This document shows positions 8,733-17,096 of a stretch of DNA of 64,000 bases, piece by piece. Source of the stretch: an uncultured Gemmatimonadota bacterium (GTDB taxonomy: Bacteria; Gemmatimonadota; Gemmatimonadetes; Gemmatimonadales; GWC2-71-9); NCBI GenBank assembly GCA_946887295.1, contig CAMPKP010000001.1, forward strand, positions 1 to 64,000, read 5' to 3'. The number at the start of each line of letters is the position of its first letter. Position 1 is the stretch's first letter. The notes beneath the pieces were generated by a model. It searched no databases and was not told where the DNA came from. It was given only the letters and a program-made list of their open reading frames with translations. A program made the position numbers and the translations under genes.

Positions 8733-10021
8733 GTGGATTTCAGCGCCGCCTCGACCGCCGCCAGCTCGGCCTCGCCATGGACCGCGGAGGTGAATGCCGC
8801 CTCGAAGGCGGAGGGAGGGAGATACACGCCCGCCTCGAGCATCGCGTGAAAAAAGGCATTGTAGCCCGCGCGGTCGGTGCCCCGAGCCGCGGCGAAGTCG
8901 CGCACCGGCTCGGCGGTGAAGAACGGCGTGAGCATCGTGCCCACCCGCTGCACGGTAACGGGCACGCCCGCTTCCGCGGCTCGCCGCTCCATGGCCGCCG
9001 CCACACCCCGGGCGAAGGCTTCGGCCCGCTCCCAGATCCCCGGCCGCGCGAGCACATCGAGGGTCGCCAGTCCGGCGGCCATGGCGAGCGGATTTCCGGA
9101 CAGGGTGCCCGCCTGATAGACCGGCCCCGACGGCGCGATCCGCTCCATCAGGTCGCGCCGCCCGCCGTATGCGGCGGCGGGGAGTCCCCCGCCCACCACC
9201 TTGCCGAGGCAGGTGAGGTCGGGCTCGATACCATAGAGCACCTGCGCCCCGCGGGGGTGAGCCCGCCAGCCGGTCATCACCTCGTCGAACACCAGGAGCG
9301 CGCCGTGTCGCCGCGTGATGGCCCGGAGGCCCTGAAGGAATCCGGTGACCGGCGGAACCACGCCCATGTTCCCGGGCACGGGCTCCACCAGAATGGCCGC
9401 GATCTGCTCACCCCTGGAGTGGAACAGGCTCTCGACGGCGCCCAGATCGTTGAACGGGAGGACCAGCGTGTCGCCCACCGCCGCCGCGGTGACACCGGGC
9501 GAGTCGGGGAGCCCGAGCGTGGCGACCCCCGACCCTGCAGCCGCCAGGAGGTGGTCGGCGTGGCCGTGATAGCACCCGTCGAACTTCACCAGGAGCGACC
9601 GGCCGGTCGCGGCGCGCGCGAGGCGGACGGCGCTCATCGTCGCCTCGGTGCCGGAGCTCACGAAGCGCACCATATCGAGCGACGGGAACGTGGCCACGAC
9701 CCGCTCGGCGAGACGGAGCTCCAGCTCGGTGGGCGCGCCGTACGTGGTGCCCCCCTCCGCCGTGCGGACGATGGCCTCGAGCACCTCGGGATGCGCGTGG
9801 CCGAGAATCAGCGGGCCCCAGGACAGCACCAGGTCCACGTACCGGTTGCCGTCCGCGTCGACCAGCCACGCGCCTTCGCCCCTGGCGATGAAGCGTGGCG
9901 TCCCGCCGACGCCGCGGAACGCACGCACCGGGCTGTTGACCCCGCCCGGGATCACCCGTCGGGACGCGGCGAAGAGCCGCTCGGAGGCCGCCGTCAGCCG
10001 CGGGACCTTGACCTCGGTCAC
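8720..10021 (-). CDS. hemL: Glutamate-1-semialdehyde 2,1-aminomutase
   Basis: A 433-residue PLP enzyme that makes 5-aminolevulinate from glutamate-1-semialdehyde. Motifs are [11 protein letters not shown] near the N-terminus, [20 protein letters not shown], the DEVMTGWR segment, and [11 protein letters not shown] with the PLP-binding Lys. The start is GTG at 10021, overlapping the hemB stop as GTGA. Its presence shows aminolevulinate is made by the C5 route from Glu-tRNA; the partner glutamyl-tRNA reductase (hemA) is not in this window. Confidence 0.97.
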   Translation of the reverse strand: MTEVKVPRLTAASERLFAASRRVIPGGVNSPVRAFRGVGGTPRFIARGEGAWLVDADGNRYVDLVLSWGPLILGHAHPEVLEAIVRTAEGGTTYGAPTELELRLAERVVATFPSLDMVRFVSSGTEATMSAVRLARAATGRSLLVKFDGCYHGHADHLLAAAGSGVATLGLPDSPGVTAAAVGDTLVLPFNDLGAVESLFHSRGEQIAAILVEPVPGNMGVVPPVTGFLQGLRAITRRHGALLVFDEVMTGWRAHPRGAQVLYGIEPDLTCLGKVVGGGLPAAAYGGRRDLMERIAPSGPVYQAGTLSGNPLAMAAGLATLDVLARPGIWERAEAFARGVAAAMERRAAEAGVPVTVQRVGTMLTPFFTAEPVRDFAAARGTDRAGYNAFFHAMLEAGVYLPPSAFEAAFTSAVHGEAELAAVEAALKSTWRR

Positions 10022-11010
10022 CGCCCCTCCTCCTCCGCGAGCCATGCGGCGGCGTCTTTCGCATGGTAGGTGATGATCGCGTCGGCTCCCGCGCGGCGCA
10101 TCCCGGTCAGCGTCTCGAGCACCAGCCGCCGCTCGTCCAGCCAGCCGAGGCGCGCGGCGGCTTTCACCATCGCGTACTCCCCGCTGACGTTGTAGGCGAG
10201 GAGCGGAAGATGGGTGCGCTCCCGGACCGCCCGCACGACGTCCAGATAGGCGAGAGCCGGCTTCACCATGAGCATGTCGGCCCCTTCGACCTCGTCCAGC
10301 GCCGCCTCCAAGAGCCCCTCGCGGAGGTTGGCCGGGTCCATCTGGTATTGCCGCCGGTCGCCGAAGGACGGCACGCTGTCGGCCGCCTCGCGGAACGGCC
10401 CGTAGAATCCGCTGGCGTACTTGACGGCGTAGCTCAGGATGGCACGGTCCTGATGGCCTCCTGCGTCGAGCGCCGAGCGGATGGCGGCGACCATGCCGTC
10501 CATCATTCCGCTCGGGGCCACGATGTCGGCGCCGGCGCCGGCGTGGCTCACCGCCACGCGGCCCAGGATCTCGAGCGTAGCGTCGTTGTCCACGCTCTCC
10601 CCGCGCAGCACCCCGCAATGCCCGTGGCTGGTGTATTCGCAGCAGCAGACGTCGGTGACGAGGAGCAGCTCGGCGTTGCGCCCGCGGAGCCGGCGGAGCG
10701 CCCGCTGCACGATACCGTCGTCGGAGAAGTTTTCCGTCCCGACGTCGTCCTTCTCCGCCGGCAGGCCGAACAGGATCACCGCCGGGATGCCGAGCGCCTG
10801 GATCCGGTCCGCCTCGCGGTCCAGCGATTCGTCCACCGAGAGGTGGAAGACGCCGGGCATGGAGGCGATCTCGCGCTCGACCTGCGTGCCGTGAACCACG
10901 AAGACGGGCTGAATGAGATCGCCGGGAGCCAGCTCGTGCTCGCGGACCAGCCGGCGCAGGGCCTCGGTGCGGCGGCGCCGGCGGGGGCGTTGAATCGGTG
11001 TGGGGGTCAC
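10018..11010 (-). CDS. hemB: Delta-aminolevulinic acid dehydratase (porphobilinogen synthase)
   Basis: A 330-residue enzyme that joins two aminolevulinates. The zinc site is [14 protein letters not shown] with three Cys. The two active-site lysines are in [14 protein letters not shown] and [12 protein letters not shown] chose the GTG at 11010 because it gives the normal family length and sits exactly 7 nt after a -10 element, with no Shine-Dalgarno sequence, so the mRNA is probably leaderless. An upstream in-frame start at 11178 would add 56 residues unlike the family. First gene of the heme operon. Confidence 0.95.
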   Translation of the reverse strand: MTPTPIQRPRRRRRTEALRRLVREHELAPGDLIQPVFVVHGTQVEREIASMPGVFHLSVDESLDREADRIQALGIPAVILFGLPAEKDDVGTENFSDDGIVQRALRRLRGRNAELLLVTDVCCCEYTSHGHCGVLRGESVDNDATLEILGRVAVSHAGAGADIVAPSGMMDGMVAAIRSALDAGGHQDRAILSYAVKYASGFYGPFREAADSVPSFGDRRQYQMDPANLREGLLEAALDEVEGADMLMVKPALAYLDVVRAVRERTHLPLLAYNVSGEYAMVKAAARLGWLDERRLVLETLTGMRRAGADAIITYHAKDAAAWLAEEEGR

Positions 11011-11046
11011 GAGGGTAAGACTAGGGAGCGCGGGCACCCATTGCAA
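11011..11046 (-). promoter_or_regulatory. Promoter of the heme operon, apparently leaderless
   Basis: On the minus strand, TTGCAA (11046-11041), a 17-nt spacer and TAGTCT (11023-11018) form a good sigma-70-type promoter. The -10 is followed by 7 nt and then the GTG of hemB, so transcription should begin at or next to the start codon. No ribosome-binding site precedes the GTG. Confidence 0.6.
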
Positions 11047-11380
11047 CCGCGCCACACCCGCCCGCGGGGGAACCGGGCATGGCGGTTGCCGCTTTTCTTT
11101 GGAGACGATCCGCGGGACATCGGTCGCGCGAGCGCCGGAGTCCCGCTTAGTATCAGGGAAGGCTGCCTCCGGCCTCACCGCTCACCCGACGATCTCCAGC
11201 CTGGTGAGTCACTTGCGACCTGCGGCCCGCGCGCGAAGCGGTGCCCGGGGTCACGGCGCGACACGCTTCCGTATCACCGCCGAGCCATTCTGAACCGTCG
11301 CATCTTTCGCGCAACCGGGCGTTCCGCCATCCCCTGACGAGGACGGCGCCGCGCCCGACAGAGGGACGAGGGACCTGCGC
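11047..11380. other. Intergenic region between hemB and the amidohydrolase gene
   Basis: About 330 bp between divergent genes. Open frames in it look like shadows with arginine- and serine-rich composition. Beyond the hemB promoter at its left edge and a GAGGG ribosome-binding site for the gene at 11381, I see no clear element. Confidence 0.4.
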
Positions 11381-12817
11381 ATGGTACGTTCCCCAGCCGT
11401 TACGCCAATCATCGCCATCGCCGGCCTGCTCACAGCCGCATGCGGAGGCTCCGCCCCCCCGCGGCCGGAGCCGGCGCCGATCGCACCCACCGTCGCCATC
11501 GTCGGCGCCACGCTCTGGGACGGCACCGGCCGCGCGCCTGTCCCCAATGCGGTCACCGTAGTACGAAACGATCGCATTCTGTGCGCCGGGGCCGCGGGCG
11601 AATGCAACATTCCCGCAGGGGCGCGCGTGATCGAGGCGCCGGGGCAGTACCTCATCCCCGGATTGATCGACAGCCACGTCCACATGCTCTTCGTGACCCG
11701 GGGCAGCGCCGGCGAGGAGCTCGGCCGCGACCTCCGCGACCTGCTGGCCCAGGGCATCACTACGGTCCGAGACATGGGGACGGACCCCGCCGGGCTGCTC
11801 TCCCGGGTTCGGTCCCTGCAGGCGGCGCCCCGGGTGCACGCCATGCAGCTCGTGGCCGGCCGGCGGTTCTTCTTCAACGGGTTCCATGGCACCGTCACCG
11901 CGCGCGGCACCATCTATCGCCAGCCGCCGGCGCTTGCGATGCAGCAGCTCGGGTGGAAGCCGATCCAGTTCGATCCCGAGAGCGATGCCGACGCGCTCGT
12001 CGCCGAAGCGCTCGGCGCCGGCGCGATGGGGCTCAAGCTCTACGCCCAGCTGGATTCAGGCTCGGTCCGGCGGCTCACCGAGGCGGCCCACCGCGCCGGC
12101 ATGCCGGTGTGGGGTCACGCCTGGGTGCAGCCGGCGAGCGTGATGGAGCAGGTGATGGCGGGCCAGAACGGCGTGGTGCACGCCGCCGGGCTGGCAGGCG
12201 AGCTCTTCACCGTCGAGGACCGCGACACCCTGGTGCGCGACGGCGACCTGCAGGCGGCCACCGCCGCGGTCGCCACCGTCGGAGCGGCGCACGATCCCAG
12301 GGTGCTCGCGACGCTCGATTCCATGGCGAAGCGCGGCACCATCTTCGAGCCCACGCTGGACGCGGTGCGTCACAGCGTGACCTCGTATGACGCCAAGCTG
12401 CGTCACATTCCGTCGCTCCAGGAAGAGTATGTGCGGTCGGCGGCGAGGTTCGGCATGGAAGTGACGCGGGAGGCGGTCCGACGCGGAGTGCGCATCAGCG
12501 CCGGGAGCGACCACGTCTCCTACGGTCCGGCCAGCGACCGGGCGACGCTCTTCGGCGAGCTCCGCCTGCTGGTGGACTCGATCGGGCTCTCACCTACGGC
12601 CGCGCTGCTCGCCGCCACGCGAGATGCTGCGCGGGCCATCGGCGGCCAGCCCGGTCGCCAGGTGGGCACCATCCAGAAGGGCCGCTACGCCGACCTCGTG
12701 CTGCTGGCGAAAAATCCGCTCCAGGACATCGGCAATCTGGAGTTCGTGCAGTTGGTGATGGTCGGAGGCAAGGTGTGGCGGCCGGGACAACTCCGATCCG
12801 GAATCGCCATGCGCTAA
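11381..12817 (+). CDS. Amidohydrolase-family lipoprotein
   Basis: A 478-residue protein with a lipoprotein signal (hydrophobic core then LTAAC, Cys about residue 21), so probably tethered to a membrane facing the periplasm. A metal-dependent amidohydrolase domain follows, with VIEAPGQYLIPGLIDSHVHM carrying the first two His ligands. A WGHAW His, an ISAGSDH Asp and a C-terminal GTIQKGRYADLVLLAKNP segment are also seen. These proteins resemble imidazolonepropionase- and prolidase-like hydrolases; the substrate cannot be assigned. GAGGG lies about 9 nt before the ATG. Its TAA and the TAG of the convergent rhodanese gene share the bases CTAA. Confidence 0.85.
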   Translation: MVRSPAVTPIIAIAGLLTAACGGSAPPRPEPAPIAPTVAIVGATLWDGTGRAPVPNAVTVVRNDRILCAGAAGECNIPAGARVIEAPGQYLIPGLIDSHVHMLFVTRGSAGEELGRDLRDLLAQGITTVRDMGTDPAGLLSRVRSLQAAPRVHAMQLVAGRRFFFNGFHGTVTARGTIYRQPPALAMQQLGWKPIQFDPESDADALVAEALGAGAMGLKLYAQLDSGSVRRLTEAAHRAGMPVWGHAWVQPASVMEQVMAGQNGVVHAAGLAGELFTVEDRDTLVRDGDLQAATAAVATVGAAHDPRVLATLDSMAKRGTIFEPTLDAVRHSVTSYDAKLRHIPSLQEEYVRSAARFGMEVTREAVRRGVRISAGSDHVSYGPASDRATLFGELRLLVDSIGLSPTAALLAATRDAARAIGGQPGRQVGTIQKGRYADLVLLAKNPLQDIGNLEFVQLVMVGGKVWRPGQLRSGIAMR

Positions 12818-13746
12818 GGCCGTCCCGTTTCCACCGGCAGCTCCGTCCGCTCGGCCCACTCGGTCCAGGAGCCGACGTATACCCGCACCTTCGGATAGCC
12901 GAGCAGGTACCGCAGAGTGAAATGCACGTGGCTGGCCTCGGTGGCGCTGTTGCAGTAGGCGATGATACTCCTGTCGGGCGTGATCCCCTGCGCCTGGTAC
13001 GCCGCCCGTATCGCATCGGGCTGCTTCCACACGAAGCCGAACCCCTCCCGGGCCAGGTCGTCCTGCCAGTAGTGGTTGATCGCGCCGGGGATGTGCCCGC
13101 GCCGCATCTGGGCCCCCGCTTCGCCGGCATACTGGTCGGGGGGTCTGGCATCCACCAGAAGCGCGTCGCCGGTGCGGAGCGCCCGCTGGACGTCGTCGAG
13201 CGAGGCCTGCTCCGGCTGGAACGGCGCGGCCGGAAACGTGGTCTCAGCCAGCCGGGGGTAATTCGCTACGACCGGCCGGAGCTCCAGCTGCCACTTGAAG
13301 AAGCCGCCGTCGAGCACGTAGACCCGCCGATGACCGAATCCGGCCAGCAGCCACGCCAGAAAGGTCGCATCGATGTTGCGCGTCTCGCCCGCGCTGTAGA
13401 TCACCACCGGCCGGTCGAACGGCAGCCCCATGCGGGAGAACAGCGCCGCATAGGCAGGCCCTTCCAGGAGCTGGGTCGGGATACCACCCCGGCTGGCGCG
13501 CAGGGTCTCAGGGTGGAGGTACACCGCGCCGGGCAGGTGGCTCCGGAGGTAGGTGAAGACGTCGGTCCGGACGTCCACCAGCACCACGGGACCTCGAGCC
13601 ATCCACGCGGCCAGCTCGTCGGTGGAGACGACGGCCGGCCTGGCCTCGGTGGCGGGCGCGGGGGGAACATCCGGCGCCCGGGGCGAGCCGCAGCCGACCA
13701 GGGCACCGGCCGCGACCGCGAGGCCGGTGCGCAGCATCCGAGTCAC
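12814..13746 (-). CDS. Rhodanese-like sulfurtransferase lipoprotein, two domains
   Basis: A 310-residue exported protein with a lipobox (ALVGC) after the hydrophobic start, then tandem rhodanese domains. Domain 1 has DVRTDVFTYLRSHLPGA but a Ser (VIYSAGETRN) where a catalytic Cys would be, so it is probably inactive. Domain 2 has VDARPPDQY, RRGHIPGAINH and an active loop YCNSATEAS with the Cys. It moves sulfane sulfur between donors and thiols. The GTG at 13746 overlaps the stop of the MBL gene (GTGA) and is preferred over an ATG at 13737. Operon context with soxYZ suggests it donates to or takes sulfur from SoxY. Confidence 0.86.
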   Translation of the reverse strand: MTRMLRTGLAVAAGALVGCGSPRAPDVPPAPATEARPAVVSTDELAAWMARGPVVLVDVRTDVFTYLRSHLPGAVYLHPETLRASRGGIPTQLLEGPAYAALFSRMGLPFDRPVVIYSAGETRNIDATFLAWLLAGFGHRRVYVLDGGFFKWQLELRPVVANYPRLAETTFPAAPFQPEQASLDDVQRALRTGDALLVDARPPDQYAGEAGAQMRRGHIPGAINHYWQDDLAREGFGFVWKQPDAIRAAYQAQGITPDRSIIAYCNSATEASHVHFTLRYLLGYPKVRVYVGSWTEWAERTELPVETGRP

Positions 13747-14741
13747 GGCGAATCCAGCCCCATGTACTTCCGCTCTTCCTCCACGTAGACCCTGACCGCA
13801 TTCCTCCGCCGGCGCGAGTTGAGCGACACCGGCCTGGTCTCGTCTGCCGGCGGCAGCGAGGCCATGGCCCGGCGCATCGGCACTCCCTTCTCTATCGCCG
13901 CCCGCATCTGACTCTGGAGCCCCTCGAGGTAGGCCCGTGTCCGCGCGATCAGATCGCCGGCGCGTGAGGGGATGGCGCCGTGCCCCGGCACGACGGCGCG
14001 GGCGCTCAGCGCGCTCACCGTGTCGAGCACGCGCAGCAGCTCGTCCGAGTTCCCGTCGACCACCATGCTCACACCGTCCTCCACCAGGACGTCTCCCGCG
14101 AAGAGCACTCGCTCCTTCGGAAGCCACACGATCAGATCCCCCGGCGAGTGTCCCGCACCAGGGTGCGAGACGACGATGGTCCTGCCGCCGAGCCGCAGCG
14201 TGTCGGTGCCGGTGACCGGACGGTCGGGCGTGTCGGCGAACTCGAACCCGCGCATCGCGTCGAGGCCGACCACCCGCACCCAGTCGGCGATGAGCGCGTC
14301 CTCTCCGCCCTCGGACGCCAGCGTGCGCTTGTCGGGGTGGGCGATCACCCGGGCACCCGCCTTCCGCAGCACCACGGCGCCGAAATGGTGATCGGGATGA
14401 TGGTGGGTGAGCACGAGCCAGCGGATGGGTCGGTCGGTGACCCGGCGGATGCTCCGCAGCAGCTGCTCGCCCTGCCGCGGACTGGCGAGCGCGTCGATCA
14501 CCACGACACCGTCGTCGGTCACCACGAAGCCCGCGTTGGGCCGCCCTTCGACTCCCTTTCCCGTGTCCCCCGGAACGGCGTACACCCCGCTCGCGAGCTC
14601 GCGCACGGGAAGCGTCCCGCCGGGATCGGCCGGGGCGAGCAGCAGCAGGGGTGCGACGAGCGCGAGCTGGGAGGGGGTCAGGCCGAGACGAACTTGATGT
14701 CGGCCGACTGCTTGAACACGCCGCCGCGGTTGTCGGTCCAT
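13743..14741 (-). CDS. SoxH-like metallo-beta-lactamase-fold hydrolase
   Basis: A periplasmic-type MBL hydrolase with the metal motif THHHPDHHFGA, a later GHSPGD and GDVLVED, and PGHGAIPS near the end. Proteins of this kind accompany soxYZ or quinoprotein genes and are called SoxH or quinoprotein-relay zinc hydrolases. The start is uncertain. The ATG at 14741 would overlap soxZ by 64 bp and give a long Arg-rich leader. A CTG at 14681 overlaps the soxZ stop as CTGA and leaves a compact signal peptide, matching the overlap style of this genome. Predicted role: hydrolysis of a sulfur- or quinone-linked intermediate; substrate unknown. Confidence 0.82.
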   Translation of the reverse strand: MDRQPRRRVQAVGRHQVRLGLTPSQLALVAPLLLLAPADPGGTLPVRELASGVYAVPGDTGKGVEGRPNAGFVVTDDGVVVIDALASPRQGEQLLRSIRRVTDRPIRWLVLTHHHPDHHFGAVVLRKAGARVIAHPDKRTLASEGGEDALIADWVRVVGLDAMRGFEFADTPDRPVTGTDTLRLGGRTIVVSHPGAGHSPGDLIVWLPKERVLFAGDVLVEDGVSMVVDGNSDELLRVLDTVSALSARAVVPGHGAIPSRAGDLIARTRAYLEGLQSQMRAAIEKGVPMRRAMASLPPADETRPVSLNSRRRRNAVRVYVEEERKYMGLDSP

Positions 14742-15016
14742 ACCATGGCGAGCGGCGCTTCGCGATCGGCCTTGAGCGTGAAGCTGATGACGGGGTCCCG
14801 GCTCACGCCGGAAGTCCAGGTGAAGCGGGCGATCTCCTCGCCACCATACGTGACCACGACGTCCCTGATGAAATAGGCAGGGATCGGCTGGCCGTCGGCG
14901 TCGCGGAAGAATCCGGTGTCCATCGGGTGCGAGACGATCGCGTTCACCGTGATCAGCTCGCCCCGGACCACCTGGTCGGGCACTCGGATGCGGGCGTCGC
15001 CGGTCTCGGCGCTCAT
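14678..15016 (-). CDS. soxZ: SoxZ, sulfur-carrier complex subunit
   Basis: A 112-residue SoxZ of normal length, with an Ig-like beta fold and no signal peptide. Recognisable segments are the IVSHPMDTGFFRDADGQPIP block and RFTWTSGVSRDPVISF. It binds SoxY to form the periplasmic sulfur carrier of thiosulfate oxidation and is carried out of the cell with SoxY by Tat. Its ATG at 15016 overlaps the soxY stop by one base. Confidence 0.93.
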   Translation of the reverse strand: MSAETGDARIRVPDQVVRGELITVNAIVSHPMDTGFFRDADGQPIPAYFIRDVVVTYGGEEIARFTWTSGVSRDPVISFTLKADREAPLAMVWTDNRGGVFKQSADIKFVSA

Positions 15017-15522
15017 CAGCCGCACCCGTTCAGCGTGACCTGGACTCGGGCGTAGTCCGCCCAGATCTCACCGGTGTTGGTCGCCGCGATGGCGCGCACC
15101 CAGGTGGTGCGTTTCATCTTGATCCGGGTGGAGATCGCCACCGATCCTATGGCGGGCGTGAGCTGGAAGGCCGCCAGATGTGCGTCGGGGTTGTGGTCCA
15201 CGATCAGATGGATCGCCTTGACGTACCGCTCCGGGGTCATGGGAAGGTCGCTCTCGATGATCACCGGAACGACGCGCCCATCCTCCGCCACCAGCGGCAT
15301 GTCGAGCGACAGGTGCCCACGCCGGATCGGTTTTCCGCCGGAGATATCGCGGAGGATCCGGGCCACGTCCTCGTTGGGCACCTCGGGATCGTCCGGCCCG
15401 GGGCCATAGGCTGCGAGCAACCGCTCACCCTGGAGAAGCGAGGCGGGCCCCATCATCCCCGCCGCGGCCAGCAGAGCGCTGCGCAGGAAGAGACGGCGGG
15501 AAGTCTGGTCGGAGCTCGACAT
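15016..15522 (-). CDS. soxY: SoxY, sulfur-carrier protein with Tat signal
   Basis: A 168-residue protein with a twin-arginine signal (SRRLFLRSALLAAAG) and the SoxY domain. It ends in LNGCG, the C-terminal swinging-arm Cys to which thiosulfate and sulfane intermediates are attached (canonical ending GGCGG). The partners SoxXA, SoxB and SoxCD are absent from the window, so the operon is a reduced Sox module. There is no clear ribosome-binding site before the ATG, which lies 6 nt after a possible -10. Confidence 0.92.
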   Translation of the reverse strand: MSSSDQTSRRLFLRSALLAAAGMMGPASLLQGERLLAAYGPGPDDPEVPNEDVARILRDISGGKPIRRGHLSLDMPLVAEDGRVVPVIIESDLPMTPERYVKAIHLIVDHNPDAHLAAFQLTPAIGSVAISTRIKMKRTTWVRAIAATNTGEIWADYARVQVTLNGCG

Positions 15523-15557
15523 GAGAGAAAACTCGGCCGCCGTGCCGACCAAGTCAA
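15523..15557 (-). promoter_or_regulatory. Possible leaderless promoter of soxY
   Basis: Minus-strand TTGACT (15557-15552), 17-nt spacer, GAGTTT (15534-15529), then 6 nt to the soxY ATG. The -35 is good and the -10 is weak, keeping only the A at position 2 and the T at position 6. The geometry matches the hemB promoter. Confidence 0.35.
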
Positions 15558-15799
15558 GCAACGACACCGGACATTCCGACTCGATGGACAGGGGCTGCCC
15601 CGGGTGAGCCCAGGCAAGGACGATCACCCGGTGCGCGCTCGCATCCAACGGCGCTCCGAGAACAGCGCTGGGTCGGCCAAACCGTGCACCGGCAACCCTT
15701 TGCCTCGTAGCGGCGGCCCGGGACAGGATTTGCGGAGCCGCGGCGCGAGGATTGCGGCAGACAGGCCGGCCCATCGCGATCCGGGCCACGCTCTGCAAC
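15558..15799. other. Intergenic region between soxY and serine palmitoyltransferase
   Basis: Non-coding region between divergent operons. I see no gene, repeat or strong hairpin in it; promoters lie at both edges. Confidence 0.4.
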
Positions 15800-15828
15800 T
15801 TGTGTCACCTGACCGGGATCACTAGTTT
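15800..15828 (+). promoter_or_regulatory. Putative promoter of the sphingolipid operon
   Basis: TTGTGT (15800-15805), 17-nt spacer, TAGTTT (15823-15828). The expected start of transcription is near 15836, leaving about 55 nt before the preferred GTG at 15891. Confidence 0.45.
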
Positions 15829-15890
15829 AAACTCTTCAACTACAAAGCGATGTGGGGGCACGAATTACCTCCTCTCTGCTCCGAGGCACC

Positions 15891-17096
15891 GTGGATACCC
15901 AAGAGCTTCAACAGGTCGCGCTCTTCGAGAAGTGCCGGACGTTCACCAAGGCCCGTGAGATCCAGGCGGCCGGCCTCTATCCCTACTTCAATCCGATCTC
16001 GGAGTCGGAAGACACCGTCGTCGTCATCGACGGTCACAAGCGGATCATGCTGGGGTCCAACAATTATCTGGGCCTCACCCATCATCCGAAGGTGCTCGAG
16101 GCTGCCGCCGCCGCTCTCCGTCGGTACGGCTCCGGCTGCACCGGCAGCCGGTTCCTGAACGGAACGCTCGACCTGCACGAGCAGCTCGAGGCGGCGCTCT
16201 CCGACTTCCTCGGCAAGGAAGCCTGCCTGGTCTTCTCCACCGGCTACTCCGCCAACCTGGGTCTGATCTCGGGACTGGTCGGCCGGGGCGAAGTGGTCTA
16301 CCTCGACAAGCTCGACCACGCCTCCATCGTGGACGGCGCCAAGCTCTCGTACGGCGACACCGAGCGCTTCAATCACGGCGACCTGGCGAACCTGGAGCGC
16401 CGGATGGAGCGGAACGGCTTCGGGCGCGGCTCGATGATCGTGGTAGACGGCGTGTACTCGATGGAAGGGAACATCGCCGACGTGCCGGGGCTCGTCCGGG
16501 TGAGCCGCAAGTACGGCGCGGCTCTGGCCCTCGACGACGCGCACGCCCTTGGCGTGCTGGGTCCCAACGGTGACGGAACCGCGGCGCACTTCGGGCTCAC
16601 CGACGAGGTGGACATCATCGCCGGGACCTTCTCGAAATCGCTGGCATCGATCGGCGGGTTCGTGGCCGGGTCGGAGAGCGTCATCCATTACCTGAAGCAT
16701 CACAGCCGGCCGCTCATCTTCACGGCCTCGCTGCCCCCGGCCAACACGGCCGGCGTGCTGGCGGCGCTCCAGGTGCTTCAGGACGAGCCGGAGCGCCGGG
16801 ACCAGCTCTGGTCCAACACGCGGCGCCTCCAGGAGGGATTCCGGAGCCTCGGGTTCGAGATCGGGCCGACCCAGACGCCGATCGTTCCGGTGCTCATCGG
16901 GCCGCTGGAGAAGACGTTCCTGATGTGGCGCCGGCTGTTCGACGCCGGGGTGTTCACCAACCCCGTCGCGCCGCCGGCGGTGCCGGCGTCTCAGTGCCGG
17001 CTGCGCACCAGCCTCATGGCCACCCATACGTTCGACCAGATCGATTTCGCCCTCGAGCAGTTCGGCCGCATCGGACGGGACCTGGGGGTCATCTGA
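15891..17096 (+). CDS. spt: Serine palmitoyltransferase (alpha-oxoamine synthase family)
   Basis: A PLP enzyme of about 401 residues. In this family it condenses an amino acid with an acyl-CoA; with serine it gives 3-ketosphinganine. Motifs: MLGSNNYLGLTHHPKV, GSGCTGSRFLNGT, the DDAHALGVLGPNG Asp/His block, and GTFSKSLASIGG with the PLP Lys. The start GTG at 15891 has GAGG 4 nt upstream; a GTG at 15852 (13 residues longer) has no ribosome-binding site. KBL and 8-amino-7-oxononanoate synthase are close relatives, but the following acyltransferase, reductase and PAP2 genes make serine palmitoyltransferase the best reading. Confidence 0.82.
   Translation: MDTQELQQVALFEKCRTFTKAREIQAAGLYPYFNPISESEDTVVVIDGHKRIMLGSNNYLGLTHHPKVLEAAAAALRRYGSGCTGSRFLNGTLDLHEQLEAALSDFLGKEACLVFSTGYSANLGLISGLVGRGEVVYLDKLDHASIVDGAKLSYGDTERFNHGDLANLERRMERNGFGRGSMIVVDGVYSMEGNIADVPGLVRVSRKYGAALALDDAHALGVLGPNGDGTAAHFGLTDEVDIIAGTFSKSLASIGGFVAGSESVIHYLKHHSRPLIFTASLPPANTAGVLAALQVLQDEPERRDQLWSNTRRLQEGFRSLGFEIGPTQTPIVPVLIGPLEKTFLMWRRLFDAGVFTNPVAPPAVPASQCRLRTSLMATHTFDQIDFALEQFGRIGRDLGVI

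Noticed and set aside
15850..16158. 102-codon frame starting ATG at 15850
   Set aside because: Out of frame with serine palmitoyltransferase, whose motifs cover the region.
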